Source of the DNA: Siphonodentalium dalli
Taxonomy: Eukaryota > Mollusca > Scaphopoda > Gadilida > Siphonodentaliidae
Direction of reading: 5' to 3'
DNA: 64,000 nucleotides
Assembly: GCA_032622095.1 (NCBI GenBank)
Contig: CP136066.1
Span: 170,634,664-170,698,663 of the forward strand
Positions 1 to 11,722 of this stretch are shown here, one piece after another (the first letter of the stretch is position 1; each line of letters starts with the position of its first letter). The notes below the pieces were generated by a model. It saw only the letters and a program-made list of their open reading frames with translations, searched no databases and was not told the DNA's origin. The translations under genes and the position numbers were made by a program.

Positions 1-52
1 TATTAACCATAATTATGCTGTGGTTAAGAAGTCGATTACTTAGAGCATTACT
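1..52. repeat. edge fragment of a dispersed repeat
   Basis: The first ~50 bases resemble 24055-24100. Both read roughly CCATAATT..TG.TGTGGTTAA followed by GTCGATTA and TTAG. At 24 kb this sequence is the right end of a large hairpin element, so the window probably begins inside another copy of that family. Only a short imperfect match is visible, and the rest of the element would lie outside the window. Confidence 0.4.
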
Positions 53-339
53 GTTTCCTCGATAATGTTGTGCATCTCATCCGAACTGTCAAGAGTATCC
101 TCACGCAGAAGAGTCCTTCGGTTGTGCACATCCTTCATTGGCGTTGCATCTCTCCTGACTTTATCTTGAGGAGTGTGCACTTCTTCTTTACTTAGAGTAC
201 GAATTGTCATTTCATCATCGCCAAGAAAAAAGTCATCGCCTGCGGTTCTAGCGACCACTCCAAAAATGTATCGCTCGTTATTTGTTTCGCCCCAACGCAG
301 AGTCGCCACCAAGTTCACTAAGAATCGGAACCTCTGCAT
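40..339 (-). CDS. hypothetical protein or exon, unrecognised
   Basis: An ATG-initiated 99-codon open frame on the minus strand. It is hydrophilic, rich in D, E, R and T, and has no membrane segment or known domain. The middle and C-terminal parts (containing DDFFLGDDEM and TLDSSDEMHN) look more like ordinary protein than like translated repeat. It could be a terminal exon or a pseudogene piece, since the left edge of the window abuts a repeat. The reverse strand of the neighbouring trinucleotide tract begins just beyond the ORF start. I cannot assign a function; without homologues it may be chance. Confidence 0.25.
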   Translation of the reverse strand: MQRFRFLVNLVATLRWGETNNERYIFGVVARTAGDDFFLGDDEMTIRTLSKEEVHTPQDKVRRDATPMKDVHNRRTLLREDTLDSSDEMHNIIEETVML

Positions 340-399
340 TAGCTAGGATGTGTCTCTTTTGTGCGACTATGATCGGCGGTTACAACGACGATGTTGGAG

Positions 400-560
400 A
401 AGAGGACAAAGATGATGATATGGTGATGATGATGATGATGATGATGGTGAAGACGATGGTCAGGCGACGACGATGATAGTGATGAAGATGACGTGATGGG
501 AATGAGAATGATGATGACGATGATGAATATGGTGATGATGATGACAATTGTGATGATGAA
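400..560. repeat. imperfect (GAT/GAC)n trinucleotide tract
   Basis: A run of GAT, GATGAC and TGATGATGA units with interruptions. It generates long Met/Asp, Ser/Ser or His/Ile-rich frames on all strands. These frames are an artefact of the repeat and are not annotated as genes. A similar, longer tract lies at 32620-33350. Confidence 0.9.
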
Positions 561-1180
561 TTCACCGGGCTGTATGAGACGAAAACCGGGGGTTGATGTA
601 TATTTGTATATATGTGATGTCACTTTATTTTTTGCTGTCTATCTTTTGTAAAAAAAAACTACATTTTTGTTTTCTCAATGTCCATATATTTTATCTTGGA
701 TGAGAGAATAAAGCATATATATAAAGCAATACCTCGCTGTTTTCTTCGATTCCTTGCAGTTGTAGCATCTGAACTTATGAAATAAAACCGAAAACTGAGC
801 TTTATTATGAATATCCATAAGCTACCGTGTCCCGTAAGCGTGTGTGTGAGCAACGGCGCCATCTACCCATTTCCTTCACTGTATTGGAATCGAATGTGTA
901 CACATTAAAACTCTATATCTCAATAAACAGACAAGAAAACCATAGTCAGAAATGGTAACGCCACCAAGATCATATTATTAGCCATAAATATAAATTATAA
1001 TACAATTATTCTATAAACTAGCTTTCAAATTTTATGTGGGAAATTTGCATACTTCTATATTTCAAGTTTTCCCGTTTCTCGTGTTATACATTACTTTCTT
1101 CAAACTGTCTTCTTTATTACACAAGCTGATGGGCCCGACTTCGTCCGGGATGTTTCCCATCTGATTTCCGGCGAAAGGCG
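561..1180. other. intergenic, no feature seen
   Basis: AT-rich single-copy-looking sequence without an open frame of note, a hairpin or a tandem repeat that I can support. Confidence 0.5.
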
Positions 1181-1184
1181 CGAT

Positions 1185-1690
1185 TTGACCTTCAATTGAC
1201 TATTTCGAAAGTCAAGGTCAGGTCAGGGTCATGATTTGACCCGTCCAAAACACCCCACCGGAGAAAAGTACCACTAGGTATCAAATTTCGTCGAAATCCG
1301 TCCGTTTTACCCCACTTGACCTTTAATTAACAATTTTGAAGGTCAAGGTAAGGTCGGAGTCATGATTTGACCCGTCCAAAACACTCCCCCGACAAAAGTA
1401 CCCAGAGGTATCAAATTTCGTCGAAATCCATCCGTTTTACCCGATTTGACCTTTGATTGACCACATTGAAGGTCAAGGTCACGCCGATGTCACGATTTGA
1501 CCCGTTCAAAACACTCCCCGGACAAAAGTATCCCTAGGTATCAAATTTCGCCGAAATTTGTCCGTTTTACCCAAATTGACCTTGCATTGACAGTTTTAAA
1601 GGTCAAGATCAGGTCGGGCTCACGATTTGACCCGTCCAAAACACTTCCCGGACACAAATACCCATAAGTATCAAATTACGTTGAAATCTA
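1185..1690. repeat. tandem array, ~130-bp unit, about four copies
   Basis: The phrase GATTTGACCCGTCCAAAACA recurs at about 1233, 1364, 1494 (with GTTC) and 1624, a period of 130-131 bp. Each unit also contains AAGTACCC.AGGTATCAAATT(T/A)CG, TCCGTTTTACCC and TTGAAGGTCAAGGTC. The units differ by scattered substitutions, so the array is old. No coding frame runs through it. Confidence 0.85.
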
Positions 1691-1974
1691 TGGAAAGCCG
1701 AAGAGGACATGTTAGTTGCTAATTGCTAGATATACGACGCACGACTTGTCGCGGTATTTTAAAGGTGTTTCAAACTAGGAGATAGAAGGATTCTGCGTTT
1801 CAAATGGTGATGAATTATAGTAATTTATTCAAATTTTATGGCATAAATTGTTATTAAAACCGTATATACTATAACAAAAATCAATGACTCGAAAATTAAG
1901 TGGGACTTTAAACAAAGTCACAATTGCAGTTAGGCTCATCTCATACTCGTTTAATCAGCGATATTCTGCTGCGC
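1691..1974. other. intergenic, no feature seen
   Basis: Short AT-rich spacer between the 130-bp array and the next repeat family. Nothing recognisable. Confidence 0.4.
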
Positions 1975-2260
1975 AGTTTGTTATAGTTCCCAGTATTCAT
2001 TGAGCGTTATAGCCCCACTGTTATAATTCGCCTTTAGCAGGCGTACTCTTGCCTCAGATTATTGAGATATTAGGTCACACGTAATGACATTAAATCGCAT
2101 GGAAACATAGCAATTGTGTGGGCTGCTTGGCGTGAATATTTAATGAGAAATAAAGTCATACGTACTGACATTCAACTCAAGAAAACCCGCGAAAACAAAA
2201 CAAAATCACATTTAATGTTTTAAGTTATTTCCTTCATAAAAAGAATCTTCGTGATAATGA
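1975..2260. repeat. dispersed repeat family X (partner at 29774-30060)
   Basis: The segment contains GCCTTTAG..GGCGTA, ATTGAGATAT, AATGACATTAAATCGCA, ATTGTGTGGGCTGC and ends with TTTCCTTCATAAAAAGAATC. The same order of blocks occurs at 29774-30060 with substitutions and small indels. It runs directly into the CTTCGGAATAG-rich family C at both places, so X and C are probably parts of one longer interspersed element. Confidence 0.75.
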
Positions 2261-3057
2261 ACCCTCCCAATACATTAGAATATAGAATTAACCTTAAAAT
2301 AACAAAAACCTTCGGAATACAGAACCTTCGGAATAACGAACCTTCTGATTGGTGAACCTTCGGAATAGCGAACATTCAGAGAAATTTCGGAATAGTGGAC
2401 ATTCTGGATAGTGAACCTTCGGAATGGAGACATGCCCCCAATATTCATATTATATGCCCAGAGTTCAAAGGTATGGGCCCATAAAATCCTAAATTTGGCC
2501 CTTAAAATATTGAACTCCAAATTGGAGCCCACACAGAACATCACTTAAGTCAACTGTACCTGTGTCATGTCCCAATGCGGGAGGGTCCACAATATACCAC
2601 AACATTCATATTATATGCCAAGAATTCAAAAGTATGGGCCCACGTAATGACATTAAATCTCAAGAAAACCCTCGAAAACAAAACAAAATCACATTTAATG
2701 TTCTAAGTCAAGTTATTTCCTCCTGTATCTGTATCGGTATGCGCGCAGGATCAGTTCGGATGTGAGCGCACACTCCGTAAAAAGAATCTTTGTGATAATG
2801 AACCCTCTCAAATTAGTCTCAATACTTTAGAATATAGAATTAACCTAAAAATAACAAAAACCTTCGGAATAGAGAACCTTCGGAATAGCGGACCTTCGGG
2901 ATAGCGAACCTTCATAATAGAAACATGCCCCCACAAGTACACCGGCGACGTAAACACATGTGCTAATCTTTGTTGTACTATCGTGTCTCTATCGGTACGA
3001 TTTATACTCAGTACGAAATAACCATAATAATACAGTCGCAAGAATCTTCGTGATAAT
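2261..3057. repeat. repeat C, copy 1, rich in CCTTCGGAATAGCGAA
   Basis: An ~800-bp unit with many short iterations of the motif (A)CCTTCGGAATAG(C/T)GAA. It is repeated nearly intact at 6177-6955 (offset ~3917) and in part at 30040-30185. Both borders of this copy share the words AGAATCTTCGTGATAATG (about 2243-2260 and 3040-3057), consistent with an ancestral tandem duplication of period ~797 bp. Small ORFs inside it, such as 2275-2544 minus, occur in both copies only because the DNA is duplicated. Confidence 0.8.
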
Positions 3058-6000
3058 GGTTACACTGATGTAAATGTTTTCCATAGGACTCAGTGCAAAA
3101 TTTTCTTTAAATCTGAAAAATTGACATTTTGGGAAACTTTTTACAAAAAAAAATCATGTCTGTCTAGCAGGGAATTCGCCTTTAAATCTTATGTTTTCGT
3201 AACTAGTGTCAGAACCGCATAAAAAAATACAGTCATATTTTAGACCACACCAACAAATTCAAACTTCACTACAAAGGGTTAATTCCTGTGCCAATGGTTA
3301 TTTTACCTATGGGAAATCATAGGGAAGAGGTGTGATGATTTTTTTATGTGAAAAGCACACAAGGCTATTGACCAATCAGGGCCCAGTGTCTATTTTATTC
3401 TCTCCTATATATTCCTCCCGCATCCGCTAGATGTCACTCGGAACCTTATTTACACCAGTGTAACCTAAAGCGATAGCCCGCTTTTTCGCGGAATAATTGT
3501 AACTCCCTACATTTCTTCAGAATTGCCCATCAATGGAAAAAATGTGTTCAAAAACAATATCACTTCTGTGGTTCTTTATTTATCACACACAATTTAACCC
3601 CACCCTCTTTAACAAATTATTCATCAAAAAAGCACAATTTTCCACCACCAGTCATGTTCAGGCCCCATTTTCACTCAGTTTTAGGGGTCTGGTGTTGCAA
3701 ACTTGGATCAGCTATGGAAGACTGTTCAATATTCTTTCCATGAGAGAACTTCTGGTGATGTGAGGTCATTGAGTCCAGATCTGATCAGCTGAGCATCAAG
3801 CGCATGACTTTATCAGCACATTGAAGAATAAAATATGACATTTTCAGGTCTGCAAGGGTGATCCAAGATAACTGGATGTGGGTGTATATTGAATTAGTTG
3901 AATAAAGATATGCTCTCTTTGAATTGCTGAAGCATTTTCTTAAATGTGTCCAAGTTTTAGTGCTATTAACCTTCAAATGACCATACCCACCAGTGGAAAT
4001 GACACACTTTTATGATATATATCTGTATATCACTGGCTATAAAATCCAAAATACTTGTTAAATTAGGTTCTTATAACAATTGATATATGTGTCTTTGACA
4101 TGCCCATGTTATGGGTCATTTGCATTATCATGTGACTATTACCACCTTGAAAAATTTTGAAAATACCTTGAAAAATTGGCATTTTTTATGAAAAATCTTA
4201 CTATTTTTTTGGCTGATGTAAGTGAAAGAAGACATCAGCAGCAAGAATAGCCACATCAAGCATGAGATATTCATTGGACTGAAAGACCAGGCTCTGTAAA
4301 ATGCATTAAAATGCTTTAAAGTGACTCCCAGGAATCAAAAATGATAAAAAGCTATTTTTTCCCTTTAGGTTACACTGATGTAAATGTTTTCCATAGGACT
4401 CAGTGCTAACGTTTTAGCGTATAGTGTTGGCAATATAAATGTTGGGTCCAAAATTTTCTTTAAATCTGAAAAATTGACATTTTGGGAAACTTTTTACAAA
4501 AAAAAATCATGTCTGTCTAGCAGGGAATTCGCATTTAAATCTTATGTTTTCGTAACTAGTGTCAGAACCGCATAAAAAAATACAGTCATATTTTAGACCA
4601 CACCAACAAATTCAAACTTCACTACAAAGGGTTAATTCCTGTGCCAATGGTTATTTTACCTATGGGAAATCATAGGGAAGAGGTGTGATGATTTTTTTAT
4701 GTGAAAAGCACACAAGGCTATTGACCAATCAGGGCCCAGTGTCTATTTTATTCTCTCCTATATATTCCTCCCTCATCCGCTAGATGTCACTCGGAACCTT
4801 ATTTACACCAGTGTAACCTAAAGCGATAGCCCGCTTTTTCGCGGAATAATTGTAACTCCCTACATTTCTTCAGAATTGCCCATCAATGGAAAAAATGTGT
4901 TCAAAAACAATATCACTTCTGTGGTTCTTTATTTATCACACACAATTTAACCCCACCCTCTTTAACAAATTATTCATCAAAAAAGCACAATTTTCCACCA
5001 CCAGTCATGTTCAGGCCCCATTTTCACTCAGTTTTAGGGGTCTGGTGTTGCAAACTTGGATCAGCTATGGAAGACTGTTCAATATTCTTTCCATGAGAGA
5101 ACTTCTGGTGATGTGAGGTCATTGAGTCCAGATCTGATCAGCTGAGCATCAAGCGCATGACTTTATCAGCACATTGAAGAATAAAATATGACATTTTCAG
5201 GTCTGCAAGGGTGATCCAAGATAACTGGATGTGGGTGTATATTGAATTAGTTGAATAAAGATATGCTCTCTTTGAATTGCTGAAGCATTTTCTTAAATGT
5301 GTCCAAGTTTTAGTGCTATTAACCTTCAAATGACCATACCCACCAGTGGAAATGACACACTTTTATGATATATATCTGTATATCACTGGCTATAAAATCC
5401 AAAATACTTGTTAAATTAGGTTCTTATAACAATTGATATATGTGTCTTTGACATGCCCATGTTATGGGTCATTTGCATTATCGTGTGACTATTACCACCT
5501 TGAAACGTTTTGAAAATACCTTGAAAAATTGGCATTTTTTATGAAAAATCTTACTATTTTTTTGGCTGATGTAAGTGAAAGAAGACATCAGCAGCAAGAA
5601 TAGCCACATCAAGCATGAGATATTCATTGGACTGAAAGACCAGGCTCTGTAAAATGCATTAAAATGCTTTAAAGTGACTCCCAGGAATCAAAAATGATAA
5701 AAAGCTATTTTTTCCCTTTAGGTTACACTGATGTAAATGTTTTCCATAGGACTCAGTGCTAACGTTTTAGCGTATAGTGTTGGCAATATAAATGTTGGGT
5801 CCAAAATTTTCTTTAAATCTGAAAAATTGACATTTTGGGAAACTTTTTACAAAAAAAAATCATGTCTGTCTAGCAGGGAATTCGCCTTTAAATCTTATGT
5901 TTTCGTAACTAGTGTCAGAACCGCATAAAAAAATACAGTCATATTTTAGACCACACCAACAAATTCAAACTTCACTACAAAGGGTTAATTCCTGTGCCAA

Positions 6001-6176
6001 TGGTTATTTTACCTATGGGAAATCATAGGGAAGAGGTGTGATGATTTTTTTATGTGAAAAGCACACAAGGCTATTGACCAATCAGGGCCCAGTGTCTATT
6101 TTATTCTCTCCTATATATTCCTCCCGCATCCGCTAGATGTCACTCGGAACCTTATTTACACCAGTGTAACCTAAAG
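3058..6176. mobile_element. composite A-B-A-B-A block, 1353-bp period
   Basis: Sequence from about 4363 to 5715 is repeated with an exact offset of 1353 bp. The order is A (3058-3470, with a ~43-bp deletion and lacking the first CTTTAG), B (3471-4362), A (4363-4823), B (4824-5715), A (5716-6176). A begins CTTTAGGTTACACTGATGTA and ends TTTACACCAGTGTAACCTAAAG, so it has inverted ends of about 22 bp. The block interrupts repeat C exactly after GATAATG; C resumes with AACCCTCCC at 6177. Copies are nearly identical, implying recent amplification. Neither A nor B encodes a recognisable protein; the duplicated short ORFs (3533/4886, 3785/5138, 4384/5737) have no domain. Confidence 0.85.
4363..4823. 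mobile_element. A element (461 bp, inverted ends), middle full copy
   Basis: The inverted ends CTTTAGGTTACACTG and CAGTGTAACCTAAAG are clear, and the interior has no ORF of note. It behaves like a small non-autonomous DNA element, yet it also sits as a direct repeat on both sides of B, as a terminal repeat would. The class is unresolved. The other full copy is 5716-6176; 3058-3470 is a slightly deleted copy. Confidence 0.65.
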
Positions 6177-6955
6177 AACCCTCCCAATACTTTAGAATAT
6201 AGAATTAACCTTAAAATAACAAAAACCTTCGGAATACAGAACCTTCGGAATAACGAACCTTCTGATTGGTGAACCTTCGGAATAGCGAACATTCAGAGAA
6301 ATTTCGGAATAGTGGACATTCTGGATAGTGAACCTTCGGAATAGAGACATGCTCCCAATATTCATATTATATGCCCAGAGTTCAAAGGTATGGGCCCATA
6401 AAATCCTAAATTTGGCCCTTAAAATATTGAACTCCAAATTGGAGCCCACACAGAACATCACTTAAGTCAACTGTACCTGTGTCATGTCCCAATGCGGGAG
6501 GGTCCACAATATACCACAACATTCATATTATATGCCAAGAATTCAAAAGTATGGGCCCACGTAATGACATTAAATCTCAAGAAAACCCGCGAAAACAAAA
6601 TCACATTTAATGTTCTAAGTTAAGTTATTTCCTCCTGTATCTGTATCGGTATGCGCGCAGGATCAGTTCGGATGTGAGCGCACACTCCGTAAAAAGAATC
6701 TTTGTGATAATGAACCCTCTCAAATTAGTCTCAATACTTTAGAATATAGAATTAACCTAAAAATAACAAAAACCTTCGGAATAGAGAACCTTCGGAATAG
6801 CGGACCTTCGGGATAGCGAACCTTCATAATAGAAACATGCCCCCACAAGTACACCGGTGACGTAAACACATGTGCTAATCTTTGTTGTGCTATCGTGACT
6901 ATATCTGTACGATTTATACTCAGTACGAAATAACCATAATAATACAGTCGCCCAG
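6177..6955. repeat. repeat C, copy 2
   Basis: A near-identical copy of 2260-3045 that resumes immediately after the A-B-A-B-A block. It carries the same CCTTCGGAATAG iterations and the same AATACAGTCGC end, after which the two copies diverge (CAAGAATC in copy 1, CCAGTGGATT here). Confidence 0.85.
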
Positions 6956-9407
6956 TGGATTATCGATCGACCACAGAATATGAAAATCTGCGTACCAAGC
7001 AACACCACGGTGTGGCGTAATAACTAAGTATCTAATATATAAAGATACCGAACAATTTACCCATAAAACTCATTTATATTCCATGAAAAGTTAAATGCTT
7101 TGTCGAAGAATGAACCGTCGCCTATCAAAATGAAGTACATATGAACCGTCGCTCTCAATCAAATAGAATCGCCGCCGCTCGTTTTAGGAGCGCTTTATCT
7201 GTTCCAGCAAATATGATATAGAAATAGCGCTGAGTAAGTGTAATAATCGATAACCAAAATTACTAAAATCGACATCTATGGAAATGACAGGGCGTTTATT
7301 CGTTCAAAACAAAGCTTTCAAAGCCGTGATGCTGACATATGTCGGAAATATGGTGGTGATTAACGTACTGATTTTATTGACTGAAATGTGGGTAAGGGCT
7401 CTAAATGACTTGCTTCCAGGCCAATGCCATAAAATCAAATCATAAGTTTATATATTCCATCCAATAAGTATGTTTTATTAATAATTTAGCATTGAGATCA
7501 CAACGCCAACATGATGGCAACATCGCCTGATCGATTATCCGCCATCACTTTTATCAAAACACCGAATCTCGCGTCGCATGGGTTCAACGCCCGTGAATTG
7601 GTCTCTTTATCTTATGTCACGACAATTGAAACAATGTAGGACTGTGCACTTGGCACAATGCTAAATTATTCAGTTATCCAGGAGTCACAAATGTACGATT
7701 GTGAATAGAATCAAGAACAATATATTTCCGGCATGCCCCCAAATTACTATTCCCATGTCTTTTATGCCCGTGCATCGTTGATTCGTCGTATGGTGGCGAT
7801 GCATACATTTCGTTTGTATGAAAATCGGCGAAAAGAATGTTTTATCAAGTTTGGTCTCCCTCTTCTGATCCCCAAATCCTGACTCGAATGGTGCCGCTTA
7901 AGAGAATTTAAATTACACTATTGGGTCTCTTATATTACGGGAATGTATGCAAGTTAAATCCGCGATAAAATGTTTTATAATTTTATGTCCCCTTCTCAGA
8001 CCCTTATTCCTGACATGGGCGGTGCCTATTATGTCTTTATAGCACAAAATTAGATTTTCCCATGTCATCGAGATAACTGAATATAAGTTTGGTGGATATC
8101 GGCCACAAACATATTTCCATCGAATTTGGTGTCTCTCCCATTTTCCATCGTTTACTCAGACAGTGTAATTTTAATTTGTTTTAACCAGAACCATTATCTT
8201 CCTCGTAATATGTTAACCCCCAGTTTGAACCCTTTTGCGCACCAAAGATGGTTCCCCGTTATTGTCGATATAGGACCGACAGATATATGAATAATATTTA
8301 AAGTCAGGTACATGTACAATCGTGCATGTATACTATCAGACATAATATACTATTTAAAGGCCTCGATCCCTACAAAATCCACGCAAATAATTGCTATGTT
8401 GTCAGCTTTTACGCCAAAACTGTACCAGGTAACCGAAACTTCTTAGTACAATGAATTGTCATTCGATTGAATAACTCTTCGTAAGAGTATCAATGCATAT
8501 CAAATATCGGGCGGATTGCCCCTTGTAACTATTAAACGTACATCTCTTAAATCGTAGACTGTAGCAATATTTCATATTAAGGTTTATTGTTATTATCAAC
8601 TCATGAAGACGTTTGTGATTTATACGTGACGAACATCACGAGGAATGTGTGTTCCAGTGTTTTATTTGGAGTTTGTCGATTTAAAGGGCATATTAGCGAT
8701 GTTCAGCCACATGTACTTGTAACTTGTGTTGTAATTTCCAACCAAAGCGACCTGACCTGACCCACATGACCGTTCCACCTACACGTACACCGTCGACCCG
8801 TTTAGAAGTTTTGTATCAAACGTGTAGCACAGATGAGTAATCCAATCTTCGGGTCAATCGGCGAATCTGTGCTTCGTGAACTTTTGTTAAAGGTACGGTT
8901 GGCCTTGGCGGTGGGTATCCTGTGAAAATATCTCCACCCATCAAAAACCGCTACAAACAGAAAGAACATCAAAATGTAGATCGACTTTGTCCGTATACAA
9001 ATAAGATATATCGCATAAACAGTATGTTATTGTCATATGTTTGACCATTGTTATGTAAACAAAAGCATAAAAAGTGACTTTTCTGGCGTTTGTTTATATT
9101 ATGATGGTAAACATAAAGAGCGTTCTTTGTTGTTGAATTCCTGATATGGAACTAATAAAGAGCGTTTATGCTATTTTTGTGTAATCACGTTGCCATACGA
9201 ACTACTCATTGACAGGTAGTTCCCCAAAGAAATATTCAGATAAGTTCAACAAGCGACCTTATTATCTGAACATTTCCCACCAATACATGTAGATGAATCA
9301 TTCTATTCTTGTATTATTTGTTTTTCTGTATGTAATCTGCTTGTATTACGTGAAGACCTCTCTGAATGAATTATAGACCATTCAAATGTATACTTTTATA
9401 ACTGAAT
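6956..9407. other. intergenic or intronic, no gene recognised
   Basis: This is where exon 1 of GPCR copy 1 would be expected if that copy resembled copy 2, but no 7TM-like frame is present on the plus strand. Stretches near 7840 and 7970 weakly resemble 13985-14110 (ATGTTTTATCAAGTTTGGT, TTCCTGA, AAGTTTGGTGGA), suggesting an old shared repeat. Positions 9223-9278 form an imperfect hairpin related to 60258-60326 (ATTCAGATAA..AGTTCAACAA and its complement). From 9363 the sequence matches the intron of copy 2 just before its second exon. Confidence 0.5.
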
Positions 9408-9952
9408 CAGGGGGGGGGGTGAAAAAAAAAATTCCGTCACGTGTGCCGGGGTGGGTGGGTGGTCAAAGCCACCAACAAGCAATTTTTTCCGCAACTAAAA
9501 AAAAAAATTCCTGCTTGTTTTTTAGTGTTTTGGCAATGAGTTGGGCTTCAAACCCACTTTGAATGAGAGAAATAATGTAATTCTAACTGTAAACTGACTG
9601 CAGGCAGTTATCGTGTTGTATTTTGTTGCAAATTTTGAAATCCAAGATGGCCGCTGGCAGCCATGGTTTTTTGGCCGAATGACCTCAAAATGACTCATTC
9701 CTATTTACATGTCCATGTTAACATCCATGATAAATAGTATGCACAGAAATTCATATACAGCTGTTTACAGTGAATTTCCCCCCGCAAATCTCTGTTTTAG
9801 TGTTAAAAGGGGGGGTGGGTGTAAAAAAATGGTCGGAAAAAACTGCCGAAAACGGAAAAAAATTTGGCGGTGGGTGTGGGTGAGTACAAAAAATGATCGA
9901 AAGGGAAAAAATGCCATACGTGCCTGAATTTTTTTTCCGACCCCCCCCCCTG
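9408..9952. mobile_element. hAT-like MITE with poly-G ends
   Basis: A 545-bp insert starting CAGGGGGGGGGG and ending CCCCCCCCCCTG. Its subterminal inverted repeats run through a poly-A/T tract (GTGAAAAAAAAAATTCCG against the complement of GAATTTTTTTTCCGAC). It is bracketed by ACTGAAT on both sides (9401-9407 and 9953-9959). The paralogous intron of GPCR copy 2 has only one TGACTGAATGGGAGAATC at about 21050, so that is the empty site. CAGGG ends with a 7-8 bp duplication suit the hAT superfamily; no transposase is encoded. Confidence 0.75.
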
Positions 9953-10053
9953 ACTGAATTGGAGAATCGATTCAGTATAGAAAACGGTTAATTAGTATCG
10001 TATAATCTTATATGGTAATTACTTAATTGATTTACTATCGTATGTTCTTTCAG

Positions 10054-10532
10054 GTATAACGTTAATGTTGGAAATAGACAACCGCCTTGATGACTTGACT
10101 CCTCTACAAAAGAGCAACCTCATATTCTATGTCGCCGGCATCGCATACATCAACGGTATCGTGAATCCCATCATATATGCATTCAAAATACGAGTCGTCA
10201 AGATCAGATTCTACAAAATATTCTGCTGCAAGGATATAATCATATCAGCTAACGGGTCACTGGCGAAGAACGGCAGTTATAACCCATCTATGAGTTCAAG
10301 GGCGACTTCAGAAATGAGAAGTTCGTCTTCTGACAGTCAGTCTGGAATAAACGTTAGTACAATTTCAGCATCAATAGACACAGTGTTCACAGAAGACCGC
10401 GAAGAGAAAACAACTATTATGAGTTCAAGGACTTTAGATATGGCAATTCCTCATTCTCACAGTCAGCTTGAAATACATTTTGATAACATTTCACCGTCGC
10501 CAGACAAAGTTTCTACACAAGTAGGATTTTAG
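10054..10532 (+). pseudogene. GPCR copy 1: orphan TM7/C-tail exon
   Basis: Homologous to exon 2 of the GPCR at 19.6-21.6 kb. A polypyrimidine-AG acceptor (TTCTTTCAG, ending 10053) precedes the exon, and the phase matches copy 2: one base comes from the previous exon. The frame encodes extracellular loop 3, TM7 with the NPxxY-type motif VNPIIYAFKIR, a basic helix 8 ending FYKIFCCKD, and about 2.5 serine-rich tail repeats, stopping after QVGF. About 95 bp around TM7 are almost identical to copy 2, while the tail has diverged. No exon 1 with TM1-TM6 is visible in the upstream 10 kb. It is either a partial duplicate or uses a first exon beyond the window. The conserved acceptor and TM7 argue against simple long-term decay. 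Confidence 0.7.
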
Positions 10533-10904
10533 AAATGGAAATTTCGCGTTCTGATAGGCTGTCTGCGAAAGCATGTACCATTGCACTACGACAGACATAG
10601 TTTTAAAAAGAAAGCAGTGAGAAACCAGCTACGGGTTCAAGGACGACTTCAGAATTGATAAGTTCGCGTTCAGAGAGTCAGTCTGAAATAAATTGGATTC
10701 TATTTCACCATCGTCGGACACAGTTGTCACAGAAACCAATGGAGAGAAAACATCTATGAGTTCAGAAATGGGAATTCTGTATTCTGACAGTCAGCCTGTG
10801 AATAACTTTGATAAGATTTCACCGACGCCAGACATAGTGTTCACAGACATAAGCCAGTGAAATGAAAACATCTATCAGTTCAAGGACTTCAGAAATGAGA
10901 ATTC
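10533..10904 (+). pseudogene. decayed GPCR tail repeats, copy 1
   Basis: After the stop at 10532 the DNA still carries tail-repeat blocks: GAAATGG.AATTTCGCGTTCTGA, ATGAGTTCA, TTTCACC..CGTCGGACACAGT and GTTCACAGA. They are spread over shifted frames with stops. These are coding repeats of the ancestral longer tail that are no longer in frame. Confidence 0.7.
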
Positions 10905-11722
10905 CGCATTCTGACTATCAGCCTGTCCGCATTCTGACTATCAGCCTGTCCGCATTCTGACTATCAGCCTGAACTAAATTCCGCATTCTGACTATCAGCC
11001 TGAACTAAATTCCGCATTCTGACTATCAGCCTGAACTAAATTCCGCATTCCGACTATCAGCCTGAACTAAATTCCGCATTCTGACTATCAGCCTGAACTA
11101 AATTCCGCATTCTGACTATCAGCCTGAACTAAATTCCGCATTCCGACTATCAGCCTGAACTAAATTCCGCATTCTGACTATCAGCCTGAACTAAATTCCG
11201 CATTCTGACTATCAGCCTGTACTAAATTCCGCATTCTGACTATCAGCCTGAACTCAATTCCGCATTCTGACTATCAGCCTGAACTAAATTCTGCATTCTG
11301 ACTATCAGCCTGAACTAAATTCCGCATTCTGACTATCAGTCTGTCCGCATTCTGACTATCAGCCTGTCCGCATTCTGACTATCAGCCTGAACTAAATTCC
11401 GTATTCTGACTATCAGCCTGAACTAAATTCCGCATTCCGACTATCAGCCTGAACTAAATTCCGCATTCTGACTATCAGCCTGAACTAAATTCCGCATTCT
11501 GACTATCAGCCTGAACTAAATTCCGCATTCTGACTATCAGCCTGTACTAAATTCCGCATTCTGACTATCAGCCTGAACTCAATTCCGCATTCTGACTATC
11601 AGCCTGAACTAAATTCCGCATTCTGACTATCAGCCTGAACTAAATTCCGCATTCTGACTATCAGTCTGTCCGCATTCTGACTATCAGCCTGTCCGCATTC
11701 TGACTATCAGCCTGAACTAAAT
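10905..11722. repeat. 31-bp minisatellite grown from a GPCR tail repeat
   Basis: About 27 units of ATTCCGCATTCTGACTATCAG + CCTGAACTAA (31 bp), with a shorter 23-bp form lacking AACTAAAT. The monomer matches the tail-repeat codons that in copy 2 read GGAATTCCGCGTTATAACAG TCAGCCTGGAATTAA. Variant units recur with a 325-bp spacing: CCTGTACTAA at 11220 and 11545, GAACTCAATT about 325 bp apart, and CAGTCTGTCC at 11340 and 11665. A second-order duplication of about ten monomers therefore occurred. The unit length is not a multiple of three and contains TGA/TAA, so the array is not coding. Confidence 0.9.

Noticed and set aside
3533-5929. Identical ORF pairs (76, 63 and 63 codons) suggesting a duplicated gene
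   Set aside because: The whole 1353-bp DNA unit is duplicated, so identity does not imply coding; the peptides have no domain and the frames are short for AT-rich DNA.
10905-11722. Regularly spaced repeats that could be mistaken for a CRISPR array
   Set aside because: Units are contiguous or nearly so, with no unique spacers; the context is eukaryotic and the monomer derives from a GPCR tail.
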